Positions 8,461 through 18,274 of a DNA stretch of 64,000 nt are shown here, piece after piece (position 1 is the stretch's first letter; every line of letters starts with the position of its first letter). Location: positions 62,001-126,000 of the forward strand of contig JAJXWH010000009.1 of NCBI GenBank assembly GCA_021781745.1. The letters run 5' to 3'. The notes beneath the pieces are model-generated. The model saw nothing but the letters and a program-made list of their open reading frames with translations. It was not told where the DNA came from and made no database searches. The position numbers were made by a program, and so were the translations under genes. Source of the DNA: Bacillota bacterium. Its GTDB lineage: Bacteria > Bacillota > Clostridia > Clostridiales > Clostridiaceae.

Positions 8461-10305
8461 TTAAATTAATAAATTTATATTATACTCCTCAAGCCAAATG
8501 TTTACTTGAACTAAATAAGCTATAAGCTGAGGTCCTGTCATTAGCTGACCATACCATGGTACTTTATATGATTCTCCTCTAGTATCAACTATTTCTCTTA
8601 CTACCTTTTCATCTATAATTTCATGAATTGGAGAAGACTTTTTACTTAAAATATCATTCATCATTTTACATACTATATCTGTATAAACAGGATTGTAGGT
8701 CTTAGGATATGGACTCTTTTTTCTATATATAATGTCGTCTGGGAGAATACCTTCAAGAGCTGCTCTAAGTAAGCCTTTTTCTCTTCCTTTATATAATTTT
8801 ATTTCTGCTGGCAGATTAAAGGCGTATTCGACTAACCTTATATCTGCAAATGGTACTCTCACTTCTAAACTATTGCTCATACTTGCTCTATCTTTCCTGT
8901 TAAGAAGGTTAACCATAAACCACTTCAAGTTTAGATAAGAGATCTCTTTCATTCTATAATCTCTTTTACTTTCATTATCAAGATGAGGAACTTTACTTAA
9001 TGATTTTTCATATTGAGTTTTAACTAGTTCTTCTAGCTTCATATTTTTCAAATCTTTATTAACTATGGCTTTTCTGTCATTAACAAATCTCGCCCATGGA
9101 AAAGTATCTAAATAAAACATTTCATCCCTAGTAAACCATGGATATCCTCCAAAGATTTCATCTGCACATTCTCCCGAAAGTCCAACTACGAAATCTTTAC
9201 GTATTTCTTTGCAAAATAACAGCAATGAAGAATCTATATCTGCCATACCTGGTAAATCTCTTGATATAACAGCATCTCTTAGAGCTAATGCCAAATCTGA
9301 ATGGTTTATAATTACTTTTTTGTGGTTGCTTCCAATAAATTTGGCCATAGTATCTGCATAATATGCATCTGATGTTGGTTGAAATAACGATGATTTAAAA
9401 TATTTATCATTATCTTCATAATCTATAGAATAAGTTGTAAGCTTTTTACCTTGTCTGTTGAATTCCTTAGCCGCAATTGCTGAGATAGCTGAAGAATCTA
9501 ATCCACCTGATAAAAATGTACAAAGTGGTACATCGCCTACAAGCTGCCTGTTTATTGCATCTATCAATAATTCTTTTGTATGCGCTATTGCCTCTTCTGC
9601 TGTTTCTTTACATTCTACTGCTTTAACTGACCAATACTCCCACTTTTTTATATTATTATCACCAGAGATCAATAGGCAGTTTGCCGGAGCCACCTCTTCT
9701 ATATTTTTATAAACAGCGCTTCCTGGAATTGTTGCTGGTCCAAGTCCGAAAATTTCAGTTAATCCTTCTATATCAATTTCTCTTTTAATTCTTGGATTAG
9801 CTAAAATGGTTTTTATTTCCGAACCAAAGACAAGAGTATTATTATGCATAGTGTAAAATAAAGGCTTAACCCCCATTTGATCTCTAGCTAAGAAGACCTC
9901 TTTTTTATCCTCATCAAAAATACCAAACGCAAATATTCCTATTAATTTATTAACACATTCTTTCCCCCAGCAGATATATGATGTAAGTAGTACTTCAGTA
10001 TCAGAGTAAGAAGCAAATGAGAAACCTTGTTTTTTTAATTCTTTTCTTAAATCTTCAGTGTTATATAATTCTCCATTATAAACCAGTGTATATTTCTTTC
10101 CTTCAAATACTTTTGTCATTGGCTGTATGCCGCCTTCAGGATCTACTACTATTAGCCTTCTATGACCTAACAATACATTTGGAGAAATATAATACCCTTT
10201 AGCATCTGGCCCTCTTTTCGCTAAGGTTTTAATCATATCATTTAATATTTCTTTATCTTGAACTATATTTTCTTTAAAGTTTACTAACCCTGCAATTCCA
10301 CACAT
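8461..10305 (-). CDS. asnB: Asparagine synthase (glutamine-hydrolysing)
   Basis: The 614-residue two-domain enzyme has an N-terminal Ntn glutaminase domain beginning MCGIAGL (Cys2 is the nucleophile after Met removal), with RRGPDA-type and GHRRLIVVD motifs. The C-terminal synthetase domain has the SGGLDSSAISA PP-loop near residue 265 and LSGECADEIFGGYPW. It makes asparagine from aspartate, glutamine and ATP. The GAAGGTGA ribosome site supports the start. It is monocistronic, with a palindromic element and AT-rich DNA downstream. Confidence 0.95.
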   Translation of the reverse strand: MCGIAGLVNFKENIVQDKEILNDMIKTLAKRGPDAKGYYISPNVLLGHRRLIVVDPEGGIQPMTKVFEGKKYTLVYNGELYNTEDLRKELKKQGFSFASYSDTEVLLTSYICWGKECVNKLIGIFAFGIFDEDKKEVFLARDQMGVKPLFYTMHNNTLVFGSEIKTILANPRIKREIDIEGLTEIFGLGPATIPGSAVYKNIEEVAPANCLLISGDNNIKKWEYWSVKAVECKETAEEAIAHTKELLIDAINRQLVGDVPLCTFLSGGLDSSAISAIAAKEFNRQGKKLTTYSIDYEDNDKYFKSSLFQPTSDAYYADTMAKFIGSNHKKVIINHSDLALALRDAVISRDLPGMADIDSSLLLFCKEIRKDFVVGLSGECADEIFGGYPWFTRDEMFYLDTFPWARFVNDRKAIVNKDLKNMKLEELVKTQYEKSLSKVPHLDNESKRDYRMKEISYLNLKWFMVNLLNRKDRASMSNSLEVRVPFADIRLVEYAFNLPAEIKLYKGREKGLLRAALEGILPDDIIYRKKSPYPKTYNPVYTDIVCKMMNDILSKKSSPIHEIIDEKVVREIVDTRGESYKVPWYGQLMTGPQLIAYLVQVNIWLEEYNINLLI

Positions 10306-10571
10306 TCATTTCACCTTCTAGTAATATTCATACTATTAAAATATGACTTAGTCTACATCTTGTGCAAAACTATTATTGCTTTTCATGACTTCCTATATTT
10401 TTTAATTTATAAATCGTCTTTTCTTTTATAAATTAAATTTCTTTAATCTTGCTTTAAATTTCAAACCTATATTATTTTCTCAGTAATTTAAATACCAAAA
10501 CACGAATACTATTTTTCATTTATCGCATACTAATTATGTAATATTTATATAAGAGAGGAGGTTAAAATAAT

Positions 10572-11987
10572 TTGAATGTCACAAATGACTGCAAAAAGAA
10601 TATCGAATTAATTCACGCAAATTTAGCAATAGATAAAAGTTTTGATATTGTTGAAAGAAAAATAATCATAGGTGGCAGAGAATCTGTTACTTATTACTTA
10701 AATGGTTTTATCAAAGATGACCTCATGGGGGATATATTAAGATCCTGTTTTAAAATATCTCCTGAAACTATGAATTCATATAAAACAATTGAAGATTTTA
10801 AAAATCATCAAATTCCTCATGTATCTGTTGAAGCACAAAGTGATTTAAATAAAACTATTGCTGCCTTATTAACAGGTCAAACAATAATGTATATTGGAGG
10901 ATTTGATTCATTCTTAGTTCTTGATTTAAGAACCTATCCCGGAGAAGATTCATCAAAGCCTGAAAAAGAAAAAACTTTAAGAGGTGGAAGAAACGCTTTT
11001 GTTGAAAAATTGGTATTTGACACAGCTTTAATCAGAAGAATAATACGTGATCCAAGATTAACATTTGAAATCCACCATGTTGGAAATATGTCTCAAACCG
11101 ATGTTTGCCTTGCATACATAGATGGCGTGGCGGACAATAAAGTACATGATTTAATAGTTAACAGTTTATCTAAACTAGATATAAATTCAGTTACCATTGG
11201 AGATCAAAGTTTAATCGATGCTATGTGTACACAAAACTGGTTTAATCCATTTCCAAAAGTGAGATACACAGAAAGACCGGATGTAGCCTCTGCTCATATT
11301 GTAGAGGGGAAAATTATAGTTATTGTCGATAATTCACCTAATGTTATGATTCTACCAACTGGAATTTTTGATTTCCTACAAGATGTAAATGACTACTATT
11401 TTCCATTACCTACAGGAAATTACTTGAGAATTATTAGAAACTTAGTAGTTGTTTTTACAGTTTTATTAACTCCTTTTTATTTACTTTATATAAACGGTAA
11501 TGTATTTTTACCAAAATTTTTTGATTTTTTAAAACCACAGGAATACTTTGCTATTCCCATGGCTATACAATTTATACTTTTAGAACTTGCTGTAGATGTA
11601 CTAAAACTAGCATCCATAAATACTCCAAATCCTCTTGCTGGATCTTTATCTCTGATTGGAGGTCTGATTGTTGGTCAATATGCAATAAAGACAGGTTGGT
11701 TCACTAATCAATCTGTACTATATATGGCTATAGTTGCACTTGGAGATTTTACTCAACAAAGTCTTGAAATTAATTATGCCTTTAAATTTATAAGAATGTT
11801 GTTGTTAATCCTAACTGCAATATTTGGTTTTTGGGGATTTATAGGTGGAATTATAATTTTTCTCATAATAATGGGAAGTACTAAAACTATAGCAGGCGAC
11901 AAATATTTTTATCCTTTAATTCCATTTAATTGGAAAAAACTAAGAAATTTATTATTTAGAACCAAAATCTCAAAAGACGTCCAATAA
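10572..11987 (+). CDS. spoVAF: SpoVAF-like spore germination protein (GerA family A subunit)
   Basis: The 471-residue protein starts at TTG about 10 nt after GAGAGGAGG. The soluble N-terminal GerA domain contains SFDIVERKIIIGGR, YYLNGFIKDDLM and LRGGRNAFVEKLVFDTALIRRIIRDPRL. At least four membrane segments follow (about 295-315, 325-345, 360-385, 405-440), then a basic C-terminus. The short N-terminus and the GGRESVTYYLNGFIKD region fit SpoVAF better than a GerAA nutrient-receptor subunit. No spoVA, B or C partner is adjacent, so it is an orphan here. It presumably acts in the spore inner membrane. Confidence 0.8.
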   Translation: MNVTNDCKKNIELIHANLAIDKSFDIVERKIIIGGRESVTYYLNGFIKDDLMGDILRSCFKISPETMNSYKTIEDFKNHQIPHVSVEAQSDLNKTIAALLTGQTIMYIGGFDSFLVLDLRTYPGEDSSKPEKEKTLRGGRNAFVEKLVFDTALIRRIIRDPRLTFEIHHVGNMSQTDVCLAYIDGVADNKVHDLIVNSLSKLDINSVTIGDQSLIDAMCTQNWFNPFPKVRYTERPDVASAHIVEGKIIVIVDNSPNVMILPTGIFDFLQDVNDYYFPLPTGNYLRIIRNLVVVFTVLLTPFYLLYINGNVFLPKFFDFLKPQEYFAIPMAIQFILLELAVDVLKLASINTPNPLAGSLSLIGGLIVGQYAIKTGWFTNQSVLYMAIVALGDFTQQSLEINYAFKFIRMLLLILTAIFGFWGFIGGIIIFLIIMGSTKTIAGDKYFYPLIPFNWKKLRNLLFRTKISKDVQ

Positions 11988-12000
11988 TATTTATAAATAA

Positions 12001-12040
12001 AAAGTGAGAAAACACAAAAAACTTGTCTTTTCTCACTTTT
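12001..12040. terminator. Bidirectional terminator between spoVAF and cvfB
   Basis: AAAGTGAGAAAA (12001-12012) pairs perfectly with TTTTCTCACTTT (12028-12039). Both genes converge here, and A/T runs flank both sides. Confidence 0.8.
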
Positions 12041-12050
12041 AACTTACTTC

Positions 12051-12887
12051 TTATAAAAGTCTAGTCCCCTCTTTATCTTGTGTAATTAGCTTTTCTTTCA
12101 TTAATCCGCCTAATGTCATCTTAAAGTAATTTTTACTTGTATTAAATTCCCTTTTAATATCCTCTGGAGACGATTTATCATTATATGGCATAAATCCTCC
12201 ATTTTCTTTTAAATATTTAAGTATTGTTTCACTCAATTCACTTCTAGCTTCTAATCTTTTCTTCCTAGTTGTTATCCCAATAGTTCCATCTTCATAAATT
12301 TTTTTAACTCTTGCCTTTATCACCTGTCCTGGATATATGTAGTCAAAATGCTCATTAGCTAGTATTAGTCCTCTGTATTCATCATCTATTGCTACATTTA
12401 AAGTTCCATTCTCATTGATCTCATAAACTATTGCTTCTACTTCATCAGAAACTTTATATTTTCCTTCTTCTGCCAGATCCAAATATGGATGTATTCTAGT
12501 AGTTGCTGCTAATCTATCTGTTTTATCCACATACATATAAAATAAATATTTTTTTCCTTCTTTTAACTTAAAAGCTTGTTCTTTTAATGGAACGAATAAA
12601 TCTCTTTCAAGTCCAAAATTTACGAACGCTCCAATATCGTTTTGGGTTACAACCTCCAAATAGGCAATATTGCCAACAGTTAATAATGGCTTTTTTAGAG
12701 TCGAAATCAATCTGTCCTTCGAATCTCTATAGATAAATACTTCTAATTTATCTCCCACCTTTATATCATGACCTTTAGCTGCAGTATTCGGAAGCAAAAC
12801 TTCATCTCCAGAATTATCTTCAAGATAATATCCAAAATCAACTTCTCTGCTTACTTTTAGTTTATTATATTCTCCAATTATAATCAT
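12051..12887 (-). CDS. cvfB: CvfB/YitL-like S1-domain RNA-binding protein
   Basis: The 278-residue protein has tandem S1-like beta-barrel repeats: residues 1-65 with YYLEDNSGDEVLLPN, about 70-140 with GAFVNFGLERDLFVP, and about 150-215 with ANEHFDYIYPGQVIKARVKKIYEDGTIGIT. A C-terminal winged helix follows (EFNTSKNYFKMTLGGLMKEKLI). This is the CvfB/YitL architecture, which binds RNA and affects virulence or competence genes in other Firmicutes. It is a single gene convergent with spoVAF. Confidence 0.85.
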   Translation of the reverse strand: MIIIGEYNKLKVSREVDFGYYLEDNSGDEVLLPNTAAKGHDIKVGDKLEVFIYRDSKDRLISTLKKPLLTVGNIAYLEVVTQNDIGAFVNFGLERDLFVPLKEQAFKLKEGKKYLFYMYVDKTDRLAATTRIHPYLDLAEEGKYKVSDEVEAIVYEINENGTLNVAIDDEYRGLILANEHFDYIYPGQVIKARVKKIYEDGTIGITTRKKRLEARSELSETILKYLKENGGFMPYNDKSSPEDIKREFNTSKNYFKMTLGGLMKEKLITQDKEGTRLL

Positions 12888-13005
12888 ATTGTTATTTCCT
12901 CCATTAAAATCCTAAAGTTATTTTAACATTACATTGAGTTATTGTCATTATTTTACCCACATATCTAATAATATATATTATAAATAATTTTTAGAGGTTT
13001 TAATA

Positions 13006-14010
13006 TTGGGTAAAAAAAGATCACCAAGAACTAACTTTAACATAGATGAACTAAACTTCTATTATGGTATTCCCCATGCTCACTGTGGTTTTTCAACTGG
13101 ACGAGGTACACCAATTGAAGCTTTCGATTATGCAAGACATAATGGACTAGATTTTCTAATCTTAACAGACCATAATAATTATTTAGCTAAAACAGTGCGC
13201 TTAAAAGGCAGTGAATTAAGTAAATGGGATGCCTCTAAATATTTAGCTGCACGATATAATAAAAAACATGAAAATTTCTTAGCACTAATCGGCTTTGAAA
13301 GTAAAACCGATCCTTATGGAGATATAAATGTTGTAAACTCCAACAGATTCTTTACTGGTACTGTAAATAATATGCAATTATTAGTTCTTTGGATGCTTAA
13401 TAATCCAAATTCATTCATTTCAATCAACCATCCTCACAAAGCAATAGAATACTTAGAATATAATCCTATTATCAATAAACTAATTACTTCAGTAGAAGTT
13501 GGAAATGGTTCCTCTCCAAATAAATATTTAAGATATGAAAAACACTATTATAATTTGCTCGATAAAAATTGGAAACTAGGCGCTATAAATAGCCAGGATA
13601 ATCATAGACTAAATTTTGGCGATGATGAAAATTTAACCTGCATTATTGCTGATGAACTTTCAACTACCTCATTAATAGATGCTTTTAGAAATCGACGCAC
13701 ATATTCAACTGAATCCAGGACATTAATTATGTATTTTACTATAAATAATGATTTTATGGGTGACATACTCTCATTAGAAAATGACAGCCTGCAATTTACA
13801 ATTTTTGCTCATGACCCTCTTCATAAAATATCTGAAATTCATATTATTTCTTCAGGAGGAACCGTAATAAAAAAGATATCCGACTTAAATTTAAATAAAG
13901 TGAAATACTTATATAATCATGATTCCAACGAAAATGAATTATGGTATATAGTTAAAGTAATATTAGATAATAATAAAATTGCTATTAGCTCTCCAATTTT
14001 TAAAGAATAA
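13006..14010 (+). CDS. PHP-domain metal-dependent phosphoesterase
   Basis: The 334-residue protein probably starts at TTG with GAGG about 10 nt upstream. PHP motifs are visible: PHAHCGFSTG (metal-binding HxH), IEAFDYARHNGLDFLILTDHNN, a later SINHPHKAIEYLE, and NSQDNHR. This matches the CehA/McbA-type PHP families that hydrolyse phosphoesters with two or three metal ions. The last 80 residues form a beta-sandwich-like domain (FTIFAHDPLHKISEIHIISSGG). The substrate is unknown and the gene is monocistronic. Confidence 0.8.
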   Translation: MGKKRSPRTNFNIDELNFYYGIPHAHCGFSTGRGTPIEAFDYARHNGLDFLILTDHNNYLAKTVRLKGSELSKWDASKYLAARYNKKHENFLALIGFESKTDPYGDINVVNSNRFFTGTVNNMQLLVLWMLNNPNSFISINHPHKAIEYLEYNPIINKLITSVEVGNGSSPNKYLRYEKHYYNLLDKNWKLGAINSQDNHRLNFGDDENLTCIIADELSTTSLIDAFRNRRTYSTESRTLIMYFTINNDFMGDILSLENDSLQFTIFAHDPLHKISEIHIISSGGTVIKKISDLNLNKVKYLYNHDSNENELWYIVKVILDNNKIAISSPIFKE

Positions 14011-14090
14011 ACACCTGTATATATAGTTCTTCCTTGATAGTTAGATTTATAAAAAAATAGCAATACTTATACATTACAAATATAAAAATA

Positions 14091-14136
14091 GTAGAATGTA
14101 CGACAACCGTGTATTTATCCAAGTTATACATTCTAC
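14091..14136. terminator. Bidirectional terminator after the PHP gene
   Basis: GTAGAATGTA (14091-14100) pairs with TACATTCTAC (14127-14136). T-rich tails follow on both strands, and it serves two convergent genes. Confidence 0.7.
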
Positions 14137-14147
14137 CTATTTTTATC

Positions 14148-14480
14148 TTATTTATTCTTCTTTACTCTATTTGGCTTAGCCTTTGGCTTTATTACTATTT
14201 GTTTTTCTTTTCTTTTAGGTCCGCCTGTTTGCATAATCTCCATAAACCACAAAAAGAAAAGTACTGCAAGAATTGTTAATCCACCTGTAACATATATGTT
14301 TACTATATTCATAATATATTGCAAAACATATTGAATTACAAACAATATTACGCCTATAGATAAAGGAATCCATTTACTTACACGCAGCTTATTAAATACA
14401 TATTTTCTACATATTACATTAAATCCTAATATGATAGCAAGTGTTAATAAAAATAACAGAACTGTTGTTAAAATATTCAT
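14148..14480 (-). CDS. Small membrane protein with basic C-terminus (110 aa)
   Basis: Three membrane helices are predicted by eye (residues 3-22, 38-57 and 62-84). A lysine-rich cytoplasmic tail (PKRKEKQIVIKPKAKPNRVKKNK) follows, which could touch RNA, DNA or lipid headgroups. The start has AGGAGG about 11 nt upstream. I do not recognise the family and no enzymatic motif is seen. Confidence 0.65.
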   Translation of the reverse strand: MNILTTVLLFLLTLAIILGFNVICRKYVFNKLRVSKWIPLSIGVILFVIQYVLQYIMNIVNIYVTGGLTILAVLFFLWFMEIMQTGGPKRKEKQIVIKPKAKPNRVKKNK

Positions 14481-14726
14481 CTATTCAAATGCCCTCCTAT
14501 AAAAAATCTATATGGTTAATGATAATTTATATAGAGATTATTATCAAGCACCCCTTTTAAATCGTTTAAATTTTATTATTTGATATTTTGTGAAAAAAGT
14601 ATTAAAATTTATTAATATATTAATATTTTAAAATATTTTTAACAATTTTATAGATATATCTTTAATTTTTCATACAAATTTGATAAAATAAAAAAATATA
14701 TTATATGAATAATACGAGGTGATATA

Positions 14727-15194
14727 ATGACAGTAATCTCAAATAATCATTTAGATGAATTAGATTTACAAATACTTGACTTATTAATAAAAGATTGCAG
14801 AACTCCTTATTTAGAAATTGCAAGAATATGTCACGTTAGTGGAGGAACAATCCATGTAAGAATGAAGAAGATGGAAGACATGGGCATAATTAAAGGATCT
14901 AGGATAATCTTAAATCTTCCAAAGCTAGGGTATGACGTATGCTGTTTTGTTGGTATATATGTTGATAAAACTTCATCTTTTAGTGCTGTTTTTGACAAAA
15001 TGTCTACCATAAAAGAGGTTGTAGAGTTGCATTTAACTACTGGTAACTATTCTATGTTTGCCAAAATAGTTTGCTCTAATATTACAGATTTACAAGATGT
15101 TTTATTAAATAAGATAAATAATATTGATGGAATACAACGAACAGATACCTTTGTCTCTTTATCTCAACCTATTGATAGAAATATTTCATTATAA
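14727..15194 (+). CDS. Lrp/AsnC-family transcriptional regulator
   Basis: The 155-residue protein has an N-terminal AsnC helix-turn-helix (LDELDLQILDLLIKDCRTPYLEIARICHVSGGTIHVRMKKMEDMGII) and a C-terminal RAM ligand-binding domain (VCCFVGIYVD...HLTTGNYSMFAKIVC). These proteins form octamers and respond to amino acids. The ribosome site is GAGGTGATATA. The downstream DUF378 gene is on the same strand only 75 bp away. The regulon is unknown. Confidence 0.9.
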   Translation: MTVISNNHLDELDLQILDLLIKDCRTPYLEIARICHVSGGTIHVRMKKMEDMGIIKGSRIILNLPKLGYDVCCFVGIYVDKTSSFSAVFDKMSTIKEVVELHLTTGNYSMFAKIVCSNITDLQDVLLNKINNIDGIQRTDTFVSLSQPIDRNISL

Positions 15195-15269
15195 TAGTGT
15201 AAAACATAGAATAAAAACACATCTTCTTATACATACTATACGTATACTATGAAAGGAGTGTTGTTTTTT

Positions 15270-15467
15270 ATGAAATTATTAAACACAATTTCACTTGCAT
15301 TAATAATTATAGGTGGAATCAACTGGGGATTAATTGGATTCTTTCAATTTAATTTAGTTGATTCTCTTTTCGGTACTTTTTCAGCGTTATCCCGAATTAT
15401 TTATTGTTTAGTAGGAATTGCTAGCTTATATTCTATTTCATTTTTTGTTAGAGATAGAGCTAGTTAA
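15270..15467 (+). CDS. DUF378 small membrane protein
   Basis: Two membrane helices carry the DUF378 signature ISLALIIIGGINWGLIGFFQFNLVDSLFG near the N-terminus. An upstream in-frame ATG at 15249 overlaps the GAAAGGAG ribosome site itself, so the ATG at 15270 (MKLLNTIS, 65 aa) is the better start. The function is unknown. Confidence 0.8.
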   Translation: MKLLNTISLALIIIGGINWGLIGFFQFNLVDSLFGTFSALSRIIYCLVGIASLYSISFFVRDRAS

Positions 15468-15536
15468 CTTATATTTAAAATGTCTATAGATAAATATTAT
15501 ATTTTTTCTATAGATAAAAAATTTTATTTCATATGT

Positions 15537-15565
15537 CTTAAGATTAACTGATAGTTAATCTTAAG
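15537..15565 (+). terminator. Perfect 12-bp hairpin after the DUF378 gene
   Basis: CTTAAGATTAAC (15537-15548) and GTTAATCTTAAG (15554-15565) enclose a 5-nt loop. There is no clear T-run, so it may be a terminator or an mRNA-end hairpin. Confidence 0.5.
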
Positions 15566-15715
15566 GACTCATTTATAATATTCAGTGCCTAATATATAGT
15601 TTATAAGTCATTTCTTAAAATCTAATAAGAAATTTTTAATATAAAATTAATTTTCATTATTTACATTTTGATATATAATTATAATAAATTATTTTTACTG
15701 GGGGGAAGTATATAT

Positions 15716-16477
15716 TTGCGCACAATATTAAGTTTAAATTTGTACAACATACTATATTTCTTTACACTTTATTCTTTTGGCGGATGGTGTCTTGAAGTCT
15801 TATATTATTTTAAGAATGAGCACAGATTTGTTAACAGGGGCTTTTTGTATGGTCCATTTTGTCCTATATATGGCTTTGGAGTAGTATTTCTTGTAGTATT
15901 CCTTGATCGCTATAAAGATAATATTTTTTCTTTATTTTTCTTAGCTGCTTTCTTCACTACAGTTTTAGAATATATTACTGGTTTTATATTAGAAAAAACT
16001 TTTAAGACTAAATGGTGGGATTATACCGATGACCCTCTAAACATACACGGTAGGGTATGTTTACCTTATTCTTTACTTTGGGGCATTGGTGAAGTGATAA
16101 TAATTAAAATAGTACATCCTATAGTTAGTAATTTTATTTCGGATATACCAAAAACTCTAGGTGAAATGTTTATCTTAATTTCCATAGTTTACTTTATCAT
16201 TGATTTTTGCTTAACGATATTATCTTTGATACAATTTGATAAATTGTTTTATAGCTTTCAATTTGTGCCAGTAAACTTTTTAATTGATAAACCAAGTACT
16301 CTGTTTAACTTTACTAAAGGAAAAGCTGTTGATAAATTTAAAAATTTCGAATCTTTTTTTGGTAGATTTAAATTCACTTTAAATCATAGAACTTTACGAT
16401 CAAACTTTTCAAATAAGTCATATAAACAATTAAACTATTTGTTTCAAGTTTTAAAGGACAAGTTTAAAAAGGATTAA
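15716..16477 (+). CDS. CmpB-like membrane protein (PF06541, putative ABC permease type II)
   Basis: The N-terminal half has five or so membrane helices with family motifs SFGGWCLEVLYY, RGFLYGPFCPIYGFG, FLEKTF...WWDYTDDPLNIHGRVCLPYSLLWG. These match the poorly understood PF06541 family, annotated as a putative ABC transporter permease without an ATPase partner. An ATG 16 codons upstream (15668) lacks a ribosome site, whereas TTG at 15716 follows GGGGGGAAG, so 15716 is chosen (about 253 aa). The C-terminal 70 residues are basic and soluble. It is monocistronic with a strong terminator. Confidence 0.75.
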   Translation: MRTILSLNLYNILYFFTLYSFGGWCLEVLYYFKNEHRFVNRGFLYGPFCPIYGFGVVFLVVFLDRYKDNIFSLFFLAAFFTTVLEYITGFILEKTFKTKWWDYTDDPLNIHGRVCLPYSLLWGIGEVIIIKIVHPIVSNFISDIPKTLGEMFILISIVYFIIDFCLTILSLIQFDKLFYSFQFVPVNFLIDKPSTLFNFTKGKAVDKFKNFESFFGRFKFTLNHRTLRSNFSNKSYKQLNYLFQVLKDKFKKD

Positions 16478-16504
16478 GGAGAAACTGCTCCTTAATCCTT
16501 TTTA
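16466..16504. terminator. Strong bidirectional terminator
   Basis: AAAAGGATTAAGGAG pairs with CTCCTTAATCCTTTT, with T-rich tails on both strands between two convergent genes. Confidence 0.85.
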
Positions 16505-16522
16505 TTATAAGCTTTTAATTTT

Positions 16523-18274
16523 TTATTTCATTTTCTTTATTTCATCAAATAACTCGATTGCTGCATTTCTTGGACCTTCTTTTTCTTGACCTTTTACGCC
16601 TAAACAAGTTCTAATTTGACCTACTTTAACTTGACCATCTTCAAACATTTCTTTAAAGTATTTATCGATAAGAACGTCTGTCTCAGCTTGTTTTTGCGCT
16701 GGTCCAAATGGGTTAGCAAAATACGATTCTACTAATCCCTTTTCAGTAGTAGTTCCTTTAGCCATCCTAGCGCCAGCTTTAAATACTTTAATCGCATCCT
16801 CTGGAGTTTTAAAATAATTCAAGTATTTTTCTCCATCCTTAACGCTATCATAGTTATTTGCATAGAAAAAGAAATCTACCGGATGCCCCTTTGATATTTC
16901 TTTGTATGATGCTACTGGAACAACAAGTCTCGCATTAACTTTATCGGGATTCATAAATATACTTCTATCCATTTCCTTAAAAGCATATCCTTGGTCTAAA
17001 TCATCTAATCTAACAAATGCCCCTATTTCAGTTCCATATCCCTTAATCACACCATCTTCTAATTTAAATGTACCCATATCATCAAAAACAATTGTCATAT
17101 CAGAAATATAATCTTCACTTAAACTTCTAAAAGCTTCCAAGCTTTCAGATTTTCCTGCTCCACTATCTCCCATTATTACAACATTTGCTTCATCTCCACT
17201 TTTTAGTACAATATTAACCATTGATCCATGTATTGGTAAAAAGCCTCTTTTAATCATAATTAAATTATATAGAGTTAGTGTCATTTTCTTTATATAACCA
17301 AAATAATCGATTTTTTCTGAATGATTTACATAACCTAACATTATATCATTTTCAATATCATCGAAGAATACTGTTTTTAAGTCATCATCTTCATCCTTTG
17401 CACCAAATACATATATAATATCAGGCTTTCTTCCCCTTGTTTCTTCACTTCTAGCCATTTCAAATAAATTACATAAAGTTATTCCATGTTCCATAAAATC
17501 TCTATGGAAATAAATAAATGTAAGTAATCCACCTATTTTGGCTGGATAGCAGAACCAATGTTCTTTATTTATTTGGGCATACTTTAAAGGATTGTATTTA
17601 ATTTCAGTAAACATACCATCTCTTGTATTTTTCTTAGGATAAGTAATAAACGGTGTCTCTAAAAGAATATGATCAATAAATGGAACGTCCTCAAGTAACT
17701 CATAACCATTTGGTCTTACCCATTCCATTTCATGAATCATAATACAAGCATTCCCTCCTGCAGGTATTTGTCTATATACCTTTGGTTGGTAACCAACAAC
17801 ATGCTTTTCAATCTTTCTATATAATTTTAAAATTAGTGTTGAAAAATTAGCATTTGCTTCTGTAAAACTTACTGCTGCTAAACCTTGTTGAATCTTGTAT
17901 CTATGAACTATAGTATATCTCTCAAGTCTTCTCCAGAATAAATAGAAATCCTCTATAAACATTATAAATTTATCTCTATCTTCTAATAATTGTGCATAGG
18001 ACTCTCTAATTTCTATTACTTCTTCTACAGTCATAACAGTTAGATATTTTATAATTTGAGTTAATTCCCTTCTAACATCTATTAAACTATCAGTATTAAA
18101 TGAATCATTAAAATATCTATAGGATATTGAATTTTTCTTTTTTGCCCTTCTTAAATAGACCTCTAAAATTCGTCTAAATCCATCACTTTCTAAAATTGAT
18201 TCAAAGGTATTACAGTACTTCGCTGTGAAGTTTATCATTACTTTGTCATTACTCATCGAAAATTCTTTTTTCAT
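16523..18274 (-). CDS. PEPCK/HPr-kinase-fold protein (annotated in relatives as phosphoenolpyruvate carboxykinase)
   Basis: The P-loop at about residues 369-376 reads GDSGAGKSES, closer to HPr kinase (GDSGVGKSE) than to classical PEPCK. A DDMGTF segment and a C-terminal region (GHPVDFFFYANNYDS; ARMAKGTTTEKGLVESYFANPFG) resemble the PEPCK (ATP) nucleotide and metal sites. The first 350 residues are a mostly helical domain unlike standard PckA. The frame extends 31 codons upstream, but GGGGGTGG precedes the internal ATG at 18274, giving 583 residues. It is likely a kinase or carboxykinase-fold enzyme of unverified substrate, and the PEPCK label should not be taken at face value. Confidence 0.65.
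   Translation of the reverse strand: MKKEFSMSNDKVMINFTAKYCNTFESILESDGFRRILEVYLRRAKKKNSISYRYFNDSFNTDSLIDVRRELTQIIKYLTVMTVEEVIEIRESYAQLLEDRDKFIMFIEDFYLFWRRLERYTIVHRYKIQQGLAAVSFTEANANFSTLILKLYRKIEKHVVGYQPKVYRQIPAGGNACIMIHEMEWVRPNGYELLEDVPFIDHILLETPFITYPKKNTRDGMFTEIKYNPLKYAQINKEHWFCYPAKIGGLLTFIYFHRDFMEHGITLCNLFEMARSEETRGRKPDIIYVFGAKDEDDDLKTVFFDDIENDIMLGYVNHSEKIDYFGYIKKMTLTLYNLIMIKRGFLPIHGSMVNIVLKSGDEANVVIMGDSGAGKSESLEAFRSLSEDYISDMTIVFDDMGTFKLEDGVIKGYGTEIGAFVRLDDLDQGYAFKEMDRSIFMNPDKVNARLVVPVASYKEISKGHPVDFFFYANNYDSVKDGEKYLNYFKTPEDAIKVFKAGARMAKGTTTEKGLVESYFANPFGPAQKQAETDVLIDKYFKEMFEDGQVKVGQIRTCLGVKGQEKEGPRNAAIELFDEIKKMK

Noticed and set aside
10572..11987. GerAA nutrient-receptor subunit
   Set aside because: No B or C subunit gene is adjacent and the short N-terminus with GGRESVTYYLNGFIKD fits SpoVAF better.
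16523..18274. Straight annotation as pckA (PEP carboxykinase)
   Set aside because: The P-loop is HPr-kinase-like and the N-terminal half does not resemble PckA; left without a gene symbol.
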